From positions 1-9,312 of the forward strand of contig SFII01000046.1 of assembly GCA_004555335.1 (NCBI GenBank): 9,312 nt of DNA, given 5' to 3'. The notes under the pieces were generated by a model that was given only the letters and a program-made list of their open reading frames with translations, did no database searches and was not told the origin of the DNA. The DNA is from Coriobacteriaceae bacterium (GTDB taxonomy: Bacteria > Actinomycetota > Coriobacteriia > Coriobacteriales > Eggerthellaceae). Position numbers and translations under genes: made by a program. This document shows positions 1 through 6,014 of the stretch, one piece after another; within the stretch, counting starts at the first letter, position 1; each line of letters begins with the position of its first letter.

Positions 1-1
1 C

Positions 2-157
2 TGGCTGCCGCTGGGCATGGCGTGGCTGCTGGTGCTGGCTATGGGCTGGATTTTTGAAAGCTTTCTGCAGGAAACGCAGGGAGAAGCACCCTTCCGAACG
101 CCTTCTCGCGCGGATTTTCGAAAAGGCCCCTCCTCGGGGCTATCATCCCGCGCCTAA
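2..157 (+). CDS. C-terminal tail of an upstream membrane protein (partial)
   Basis: The frame beginning at base 2 is open to a TAA at 155-157 and encodes 51 residues. The first twenty or so form a hydrophobic, Trp-rich segment (LPLGMAWLLVLAMGW) that reads like a transmembrane helix, followed by a polar basic tail. Codons in this first part mostly end in G or C, as in the real genes downstream; the other two forward frames look less coding-like. The stop lies 52 bases before the adhesin start, so the two genes could be co-transcribed. The body of the gene is outside the window and its family cannot be named. Because genes downstream carry SipW-type signal peptides, a SipW-like signal peptidase ending in a membrane helix is one possibility, but that is inference only. 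Confidence 0.4.
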   Translation, partial: WLPLGMAWLLVLAMGWIFESFLQETQGEAPFRTPSRADFRKGPSSGLSSRA

Positions 158-196
158 GCAAGCCGTCCGCACCCGAACACGGGCGGAAGCACGGAA

Positions 197-204
197 AAGA
201 GAGG
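197..204 (+). promoter_or_regulatory. Ribosome binding site setting the adhesin start
   Basis: A purine-rich AAGAGAGG sits 5 bases before ATG 210. It is a moderate Shine-Dalgarno match and supports ATG 210 over the upstream in-frame TTG at 54. A typical positively charged signal peptide follows directly after ATG 210, whereas the residues encoded between 54 and 209 are Arg/Lys-rich and resemble no secretion signal. Confidence 0.6.
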
Positions 205-209
205 CCCTG

Positions 210-3200
210 ATGGACAGAAGCAAACCCCCCAAAGCCCGCCGTCTCCCGCAAAGGGTCAGGAAAACAGCCCTGACGCTCTTCGCCGCAATGCTGGGGATGG
301 CGCCCCAGACGGCATCCCCGGCACAGGCATTCGCGGACACCACCGGAACCGCATCCCCGCAGATCGTCATCTTCTACGGTACGGGGGAGACGGTCCACGG
401 AGAATGGCGCGAGGACACCCTCACCATCGATGGCAAGCCGGCATACTGCGTCGAAGTGGACAGCGAATTCAAGCCGGGCATCGACGTGTCCCCCTGCGAC
501 CCCGTCGCCGAGGGGATCTGGTCGCAGGACATCTGCACGAAGCTCGCCCTGATCGACCAGTTCGTGAAATCGGGTAATTACGTTTCCACGAAGAAGGGCA
601 CGGGCGATGGGCACCGCGTCACCGACACGGACGAGCAGTATGCCGTCGCCCAATGCTACATCTGGAAATTCCTGAACGACGCCGGCTACGCGAAGAACCA
701 CTATGGATGGTTCGGCGCCGCAACCGTACAGGGAAAGGACCTGACCGGATCCGACACGGACGACCAGATCTGGGAGCACGTACGCAAGAACATCGGGCAA
801 TACCGGGGAAGCGCCAAATACTACGATTGCGGCGATTCCCAGAACCTTGCATGCAGCTTCTCCCTTTCCCCCGTCAAGGGCTATATCTCGATCAAGAAAC
901 GCAGTGCCGATGAGGACCTCACCTCGAAAAGCGGATCGTACAGCCTTTCCGGGGCGCAATACGGCATCTTCAGCAGCGAGGAATGCTCCGAAAACAGCCT
1001 GGTCGCCACCTTGGAAACCAACGACGAAGGCGAGGCCAAGTCGGAGGCCCTTCCCGCAGGCAATTACTTCGTCAAGGAAACCAGGGCATCCGCAGGATTC
1101 TCCATCGACCCATCCTGTTACCCGGTCGAAGCAGTCGCAGGCAGCGAGACCCTGGTCAACGCCGAAGCAGGCTGCGTATTCGAACAGCCCGGTTCGGGAA
1201 GCATCACCCTCCAGAAGCGAAGCTCCCAGCCGGGTATCAGCGATGGGAACGCCTGCTATTCGTTCGAAGGAGCCCTTTTCGGCATCTATTCCGACCCCGA
1301 CTGCAAGAATCTGATCGCGAAGGCGGAAACCGACGAAAGCGGCTTTTTCAAGGTGGATAAGCTTCCCGTGGGCAGCTGCTATGTCCGTGAGATTTCCGCA
1401 CCTGCGGGCTTTGCGGTGAACGGAGGGGTCTTCCAGACCATCGTGGAAGACGGGAAGAACACCCCCGTCAACGCAGGCTCCGTCGACGATACGCCGAAGC
1501 GCGCCATGCCCGAGCTGCTGCTGGAAAAGCACGACGCGCAGCTGGGAAGCGGAACCAGGCGGGCGCAGGGCGGGGCAAGCCTCGCCAACGCGGAATTCGA
1601 GGTGCGTTTCTATGCGGGCTCCTTCGACAAAGCCGAAACCGCCGAGCAATCGGGCGATCCGGCCCGCACTTGGATTTTCAAGAACGACGAGGACGGCAGG
1701 GTTCCCTTCGATGAGGCGCACCTGGTGTCCGGCGATGCGCTGTACCGCTGCGCCGACGGGACGCCCTGTATCCCGCTCGGCACCTTGGTGATCAGGGAAA
1801 CGACCCCGCCCCGCGGATACCTCGCCAACACCGAGGCGATCTGCCTCCAGATCACCGATGACGGCTCGGCGGGCGAAACGGTGGAAGGCTACCAGGCGCC
1901 TTCGATTGGCGACCGCGTCAAGCGCGGCGATGTGGAATTCATCAAGATGAGCGGATCGGAAAGCAATAGGCTCGCCGGCGTGCCCTTCGTGATCACCAGC
2001 CGGGAAACCGGGGAAGCGCACGTGATCGTCACCGACGAGAACGGGAAGGCATCCACCGCGGCAAGCTTCCAGAAGCACAGCTACAAGACGAACCAGAACG
2101 ATCAGCTGGCGGACGGCAAACAGGACGATATCCAGGACTCCCCGGGCGAACAAGAGCCGCAGCCCGAGCAACCCGGCGGAAGCGAAAGCGACCCGCAGCC
2201 CGGATCCCCCGACGATGAAAACGGCTCCAAGCCAGGGCGATCCGAAGGCGAAGAAGACGGAAAGGAGGAAAGCGGAGACCAGAAGGACGATGTCCCCCCG
2301 GTAACCGACCCTCCTGTCGATGACGACGATTCCAGCGATACCGAAGACAAGCCCTCATCCGGAAACGGCGACCCCAGCCAGTCCGATGGCGCCGGCGGAT
2401 CGGACAAGCCCTCCCAGGACGACGTCCCGCCGGTCACCGACCTGCCCATCGACGACGATGACTCCAGCGACACCGACGACAGCACAGGAAACACGCTATC
2501 CGCGTTCGCGGAAACCGCACGGGCGATTTCAGGCAACGGGTCGTCCGACGAAGCCGGACACAGTCAGGAGCAGGAAAGCGAGACGGCAAACCAGAACCGT
2601 GGCACCGTCGCGCAAAAGGCGGCGCAGCCCACAGGCGTGTGGTTCGGATCTGCAGGAGAAGGCGAAAGCCCTATCGAAGCCGACGACAACATGGGGGCGC
2701 TCCCCTTCGGCAGCTACACCATCGAAGAGCTTCCCTGCAAGGCCAACGAGGGCCTGCAGCTGGTCAACGCAAGCGTCGTCATCAGCCAAGACGCCCAAAC
2801 CGTGGACCTGGGCTACATCGATGATCCGGAAGCATCCATCGCAACATGCGCCCGCGATGGAGCGGACGGCGACAAGACCCTCGCGTCGTCGCAGGAAGCA
2901 AGCATCGTGGACGCCGTCTCCTTCGCGAACCTTATCCCCGGAATGACCTACAAGCTGACGGGCAAGGTGAAAGACGCCCGAACCGGCAAGGATGCGCTCG
3001 ATGCAAACGGGGAGGAGATAACGGGCGAGACAGAATTCACCCCCGACGCGGAAAGCGGCACCGCCGAAGTCCGCTTCACCTTCCCAAGCGAAGGCATCGA
3101 AGGATCCCAGCTGGTGGTATTCGAGACCTTGAGCTGCAAGGACCGGGTGATCGCCCTGCATGAGGATATGGAAGACTCCGAACAGGGAATCCGCATCGCC

Positions 3201-4691
3201 CAGCCTGCCATCGGAACCCAGGCGTTCGGGCCGGACGGAATGGGCCAGCATGCAAGCTCCGCGGGAAGGACCGCCATCACCGACACGGTCTCATACTCCG
3301 CACTTGTTCCGGGAAAGGAATACCACCTCAGCGGAAGCCTCGCCAACGCACTGACCGGAGAAACAATCGCCATCGACGGGGAGCCCATCTGCGCAGAGCT
3401 GGACTTCACCCCCGAACAGGCAAGCGGAAGCACGCAACTCGTTTTCGAATTCGACGCCGGCAAGCTCGGGGATACAACCAAGCTGGTGGTTTTCGAGAAG
3501 CTCTTCGCGCAGGACAGGCTGCTTGCCTCGCATGAGGACAGAAACGACCCCGGCCAGACGATCGAACTCGTCGAGCCCAGGATCCAAACCAGCCTTTCCG
3601 AAAGCGTAAGCGGATCGTCGGGCCCCGTCAGCGCGGGGGAAATCCTGCTGACCGATCAGGTCGCATATTCCAACCTGACCCCGGGCGCCGAATACAAGAT
3701 CGAGGGAAGGCTGATCGCGAAGGAAACCGGCGAGGCCGCCCTGGACGCATCGGGAAACCCCATCGCCTCATCGTGCGCCTTCACCCCCGAAAGCCCCCAG
3801 GGAACCGCAGCAGTCGACTTCCGCTTCGATGGATCGGACCTCGACGGCAGCACCCTGGTCGCATTCGAGTCGCTTGAAACCGACGGGAAGATCGTTGCCG
3901 AGCACGCCGACCTGAAAAGCGAGACGCAGAGCGTGAGCGTCGCATCGCCGAAGGTCCAAACCTACGCGAGCGACGCGGCAGACCAGGACCAGATCATCCC
4001 CGGCGACGGCCAAGCCAAGATCACGGACACCGTCAGCGTCACGAACGCCACCCCGGGCGAAAACTACACGCTCTTCGGCATTCTGATGGATAAATCGACC
4101 GGGCTGCCCCTGATCCAGGGTCCGAGTGGCGAAGGCGATGCCGAAGAAGCGGTCCCCGAAGGCCGGGTCGCCCGTTTCTGGGACGCCATCCTCGCAGCTG
4201 CGGGCAGGCAGGAATCCGAAGGGACGGAATCCACCGGGGGCGCCTCCCTCGATATGGAGGCGATTCAAAAGGCCATGGACGAATTCCCCGAGGTAAGCAG
4301 CCGGATCGTGACCGCCCAGCAGGATATCGCCCCCGACGCGCCCTCCTTCGAGACGCAGATGGACTTCGAATTCTCCGCGCAGGGGCTTGCGGGCCAGACG
4401 GTCGTTTTCGAGGCCCTTGCCTCGAAGGAAAGCGGGGAAGTGATCGCAAGCCACGCCGATTTGGAAGACCAAGCGCAAACCGTGGAAATCGAGGCGCCTA
4501 AGGCCAGTTACCCGCCCAGCGAGACCAAAGCCATCAACGGGTCGTTCGGCAATGCCTACGACAAAACGGGCAACCTGATCGCCCGCTACCTGTGGGTCCT
4601 CGCCCTTATCGGGGCCGCAGGGTGCGCATCCGGAGCAGTCGCCCTTTCCCGCAGAAGGAGCAGGAAAAGGCGCAAGGGCATCCGCTGCTAG
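210..4691 (+). CDS. Large surface adhesin: thioester domain, SpaA-like domains, VaFE (T-Q ester) repeats
   Basis: A 1493-aa exported adhesin. Residues 1-42 are a signal peptide (basic start, hydrophobic core, AQA/AFA cleavage region). Residues about 50-215 match a thioester domain: Cys80 in AYCVEV and Gln148 in AVAQCYIW fit the paired motifs that form the reactive Cys-Gln bond used to attach covalently to host surfaces. SpaA-like domains follow, each with a candidate isopeptide Lys and Glu: K229/230-E290, K336-E394, K440-E530, and K579-E839. The last is interrupted by an acidic Pro/Ser-rich linker at about 632-807. Four VaFE repeats run from 879 to 1423, each with I/V-x-Thr at the start, a VVFE/VAFE-type motif, an H-x-D motif and a Gln near the end, the residues expected for Thr-Gln ester cross-links. 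The C terminus has YDKTGN (1450-1455), a membrane helix (about 1459-1480) and an Arg/Lys tail, a sortase-substrate layout without canonical LPXTG. The domain assignments rest on motifs seen in the translation; the covalent bonds are inferred from the families. The start is ATG 210. Confidence 0.93.
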   Translation: MDRSKPPKARRLPQRVRKTALTLFAAMLGMAPQTASPAQAFADTTGTASPQIVIFYGTGETVHGEWREDTLTIDGKPAYCVEVDSEFKPGIDVSPCDPVAEGIWSQDICTKLALIDQFVKSGNYVSTKKGTGDGHRVTDTDEQYAVAQCYIWKFLNDAGYAKNHYGWFGAATVQGKDLTGSDTDDQIWEHVRKNIGQYRGSAKYYDCGDSQNLACSFSLSPVKGYISIKKRSADEDLTSKSGSYSLSGAQYGIFSSEECSENSLVATLETNDEGEAKSEALPAGNYFVKETRASAGFSIDPSCYPVEAVAGSETLVNAEAGCVFEQPGSGSITLQKRSSQPGISDGNACYSFEGALFGIYSDPDCKNLIAKAETDESGFFKVDKLPVGSCYVREISAPAGFAVNGGVFQTIVEDGKNTPVNAGSVDDTPKRAMPELLLEKHDAQLGSGTRRAQGGASLANAEFEVRFYAGSFDKAETAEQSGDPARTWIFKNDEDGRVPFDEAHLVSGDALYRCADGTPCIPLGTLVIRETTPPRGYLANTEAICLQITDDGSAGETVEGYQAPSIGDRVKRGDVEFIKMSGSESNRLAGVPFVITSRETGEAHVIVTDENGKASTAASFQKHSYKTNQNDQLADGKQDDIQDSPGEQEPQPEQPGGSESDPQPGSPDDENGSKPGRSEGEEDGKEESGDQKDDVPPVTDPPVDDDDSSDTEDKPSSGNGDPSQSDGAGGSDKPSQDDVPPVTDLPIDDDDSSDTDDSTGNTLSAFAETARAISGNGSSDEAGHSQEQESETANQNRGTVAQKAAQPTGVWFGSAGEGESPIEADDNMGALPFGSYTIEELPCKANEGLQLVNASVVISQDAQTVDLGYIDDPEASIATCARDGADGDKTLASSQEASIVDAVSFANLIPGMTYKLTGKVKDARTGKDALDANGEEITGETEFTPDAESGTAEVRFTFPSEGIEGSQLVVFETLSCKDRVIALHEDMEDSEQGIRIAQPAIGTQAFGPDGMGQHASSAGRTAITDTVSYSALVPGKEYHLSGSLANALTGETIAIDGEPICAELDFTPEQASGSTQLVFEFDAGKLGDTTKLVVFEKLFAQDRLLASHEDRNDPGQTIELVEPRIQTSLSESVSGSSGPVSAGEILLTDQVAYSNLTPGAEYKIEGRLIAKETGEAALDASGNPIASSCAFTPESPQGTAAVDFRFDGSDLDGSTLVAFESLETDGKIVAEHADLKSETQSVSVASPKVQTYASDAADQDQIIPGDGQAKITDTVSVTNATPGENYTLFGILMDKSTGLPLIQGPSGEGDAEEAVPEGRVARFWDAILAAAGRQESEGTESTGGASLDMEAIQKAMDEFPEVSSRIVTAQQDIAPDAPSFETQMDFEFSAQGLAGQTVVFEALASKESGEVIASHADLEDQAQTVEIEAPKASYPPSETKAINGSFGNAYDKTGNLIARYLWVLALIGAAGCASGAVALSRRRSRKRRKGIRC
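2100..2633 (+). other. Acidic Pro/Ser-rich linker inserted within the fourth SpaA-like domain
   Basis: Residues about 632-807 of the adhesin are low complexity, dominated by Asp, Glu, Ser, Pro, Gly and Gln. They lie between a segment typical of the first half of a SpaA-like domain (DVEFIKM, then GVPFVITS, then VTDENGKAST) and one typical of its second half (GVWFG, then GALPFGSYTIEELPC). In related proteins I recall these two halves joined by a short loop, so the linker reads as an expansion of that loop rather than a stalk between domains. Confidence 0.7.
2286..2480 (+). repeat. Two copies of a 21-codon acidic motif, 132 bases apart
   Basis: Copy 1 is at 2286-2348 and copy 2 at 2418-2480. 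Both encode DDVPPVTD, two or three variable residues, then DDDDSSDT and an acidic pair. Of 21 codons, 10 are identical, 8 differ synonymously and 3 change the residue (P to L, V to I, E to D). The copies therefore look like an old duplication whose peptide has been kept. Confidence 0.85.
2844..4478 (+). repeat. Four tandem VaFE / T-Q ester-type repeats
   Basis: The candidate cross-linking threonines are residues 879, 1003, 1127 and 1251, an exact 124-residue (372-base) period. The paired glutamines are 992, 1116, 1240 and 1423. Repeats 1-3 span 114 residues from Thr to Gln; repeat 4 spans 173. Shared motifs are a D-x-V-x-[FYV] strand followed by a PG turn, an FTP motif (missing in repeat 4), [VA]FE, and H-[EA]-D. 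The DNA copies are diverged, so this is an ancient domain array and not a recent slippage repeat. Confidence 0.88.
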
Positions 4692-4765
4692 CAGCACCCG
4701 CACCAATACGCAATCGGACGCAGGGGCGAAGACGCCCGCGTTCAGATAGGGAATGGAATCCGAAG

Positions 4766-4772
4766 AAAGGAG
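4766..4772 (+). promoter_or_regulatory. Strong ribosome binding site for the SipW-type protein
   Basis: AAAGGAG lies 5 bases before ATG 4778. It fixes this ATG as the start, even though the same frame is open upstream into the end of the adhesin gene. The following residues form a clean signal peptide, as expected. Confidence 0.85.
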
Positions 4773-4777
4773 AAATC

Positions 4778-5401
4778 ATGCAGAAACCCCAGAAGAGCAA
4801 CAAGGTCAAGGCCCTCGCGCTGGGAGGCTGCGCGGCCATGATCGCAATCGGGGGCACGCTCGCCTACCTGACGGCAACTGACAGCAAGGTCAACGAGTTC
4901 AAGGTGGCAGACACCCTCCAGGAAAAGATCGTGCTCGAAGAGCCCAACTGGAACGCCGAAAACGCCCAGAGCATGGTGCCCACCCAGACCGTCGCGAAGG
5001 ACCCCAAGCTGGTAAACAGCTCGAGCGTCGACGTCTACGCGGTCATGCAGGTGGCCGTCCCCTACAAGAGCGTCTCGATCGCATCCGCCGACGGCACCGT
5101 GCAGCCTGCAACCGAAATGGACCTGTTCACCTATGCAGTAGACAGCGCATGGAGCGAGGTGGGAAGCGGAACCTTGAGCGAGGACGGCTCCAAGATGATC
5201 CATACCTACCTGTACAACACGCCCCTGGCAGCGGGCGCGGAGACTGCGACCATCTTCGATGAGGTCACCCTGGTCAACGTGATCGACGGCCAGATCGACG
5301 GTGCCGACCTGACCATCGACGTCGACGGATTCGCCATCCAGACGGAAGGCTTCTCGAACGCCGGAGACGCCTGGGCAGCATACCAGAAGCAGAATTCCTA
5401 A
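4778..5401 (+). CDS. TasA/camelysin-like protein with SipW-type signal peptide
   Basis: A 207-aa exported protein. Residues 1-29 are a Lys-rich start and a hydrophobic core ending in GGTLA; the following YLTATDSKVNEFKV closely resembles the signal region recognised by SipW-type signal peptidases, as in Bacillus TasA and camelysin. Cleavage is expected near A29/Y30. The mature part has the family pattern of a proline-introduced strand (PTQTVAKDPKLVNSS), then a DVYAVMQV strand, and ends with a GFSNAGDAWAAY segment common in this type of protein. There is no cysteine after the signal peptide and no sorting motif or second membrane helix, so it is probably released and self-assembles or binds partners. 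It starts 86 bases after the adhesin, with a strong Shine-Dalgarno sequence. By analogy with TasA it may be a fibre subunit; polymerisation is inference. A SipW peptidase is not visible in the window. Confidence 0.85.
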   Translation: MQKPQKSNKVKALALGGCAAMIAIGGTLAYLTATDSKVNEFKVADTLQEKIVLEEPNWNAENAQSMVPTQTVAKDPKLVNSSSVDVYAVMQVAVPYKSVSIASADGTVQPATEMDLFTYAVDSAWSEVGSGTLSEDGSKMIHTYLYNTPLAAGAETATIFDEVTLVNVIDGQIDGADLTIDVDGFAIQTEGFSNAGDAWAAYQKQNS

Positions 5402-5418
5402 CCGAAGCGAACACCAGA

Positions 5419-5449
5419 CCGCGGGCGCGCCTTTCCTGCGCGCCCGCGG
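5419..5449 (+). promoter_or_regulatory. Perfect 12-bp intercistronic hairpin abutting a Shine-Dalgarno
   Basis: CCGCGGGCGCGC (5419-5430) pairs perfectly with GCGCGCCCGCGG (5438-5449) around a 7-base loop, CTTTCCT. The 3' arm is followed directly by AAAGGAGG, the ribosome binding site of the gene at 5463. There is no T-run, so it is not a standard intrinsic terminator. The loop sequence CTTT is complementary to the AAAG that begins the ribosome binding site. A role in lowering downstream translation or stabilising the upstream mRNA 3' end is inferred. Confidence 0.8.
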
Positions 5450-5462
5450 AAAGGAGGCCCCT

Positions 5463-6014
5463 ATGCCAAAACGGCATCCTAAGCGATGGACCATCCTCGC
5501 CATCGCCTCCGCCACAGCAGTATTGAGCTTTTCGGGGGCGGGTGCGGCATGGGCTTTCGTATCCACGGCATGCAGCACCGTGGAAAACCCCTTTTCCATC
5601 ATCAGCTGCAAAGCGTCGATCATCGAGGATTTCCAGCCGCCCCAGACCATCATCGCCGGGGCGGAAATCGTCAAGAAAGTCGCCGTCCTCAACGAAGGCG
5701 AATCCGACTGCTTCGTCCGGGCAAGCGTCTCCTTCGAAGACGAGAACTGCAAGGATTGGGCGAGCATCTCCTTCAACAGCGCCGACTGGGAAGATGGAGG
5801 CGACGGATACCGTTACCTCAAGACCGCCTTGGCTCCCGGACTGGAAAGCCCTCCCGTCTGCACGCAGGTCGTCATCTCGCCCGATGCGAGCAAGGCGCAG
5901 ATCAGGGACTTCAACGTGATCGCATTCTGCGAGACCACCCCCACGAAGGGAAGGAACGGCGCAGTCTATTCGAATGCGCAGGAAGCGTTCACCGCAAGGA
6001 AGGAATCCCGATGA
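5463..6014 (+). CDS. Divergent TasA-like exported protein with six mature cysteines
   Basis: A 183-aa exported protein starting at ATG 5463, with AAAGGAGG (5450-5457) 5 bases upstream. Residues 1-31 are a signal peptide (basic start, hydrophobic core, AAWA). The sequence after it (FVSTACSTVENPFSI) occupies the same place as the SipW-type D-x-x-x-N-x-F region of the preceding gene, and TasA itself has a similar WAAF junction. The mature part shows the pattern of SipW-associated proteins: an IIEDF strand, a Pro-rich turn, KKVAVLNEG, DCFVRASV, and a DGYRYLK segment. Cysteines are at 37, 49, 83, 96, 133 and 156, an even number that allows three disulfides. No anchor or sorting motif is seen. It lies 61 bases after the first TasA-like gene, beyond the hairpin, and overlaps the next gene by ATGA. 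A minor or capping subunit is plausible but unproven. Confidence 0.85.
   Translation: MPKRHPKRWTILAIASATAVLSFSGAGAAWAFVSTACSTVENPFSIISCKASIIEDFQPPQTIIAGAEIVKKVAVLNEGESDCFVRASVSFEDENCKDWASISFNSADWEDGGDGYRYLKTALAPGLESPPVCTQVVISPDASKAQIRDFNVIAFCETTPTKGRNGAVYSNAQEAFTARKESR

Noticed and set aside
125..141. GGCCCC/GGGGCT hairpin before the adhesin as a terminator
   Set aside because: It is a short stem lying inside the upstream reading frame and lacks a T-run.
54..209. Upstream TTG start for the adhesin
   Set aside because: It would add 52 Arg/Lys-rich residues before a normal signal peptide and overlap the preceding tail frame. ATG 210 has a ribosome binding site.
39..2171. Long minus-strand open frame (about 710 codons) opposite the adhesin gene
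   Set aside because: It mirrors the adhesin, whose plus-strand frame has a signal peptide and recognisable domains. The antisense product has no coherent domains and is a common by-product of GC-rich coding sequence.
3768..4706. Minus-strand open frame (about 312 codons) opposite the VaFE repeats
   Set aside because: It is fully antisense to well-supported repeats, its product has no recognisable domain, and its stop-free length follows from the codon bias of the real gene.
4724..4737. GGGCG-AAGA-CGCCC hairpin after the adhesin stop as a terminator
   Set aside because: The stem is only 5 bp and there is no T-run; too weak to call.
4592..4777. Upstream extension of the first TasA-like gene into the adhesin
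   Set aside because: AAAGGAG followed 5 bases later by ATG 4778, and a clean signal peptide from there, fix the start. The extension is basic and featureless.
5486..6010. Upstream extension of the DUF285 gene across the second TasA-like gene
   Set aside because: The first TasA-like-pattern frame here is the real one. ATG 6011 has its own ribosome binding site and signal peptide in an ATGA overlap.
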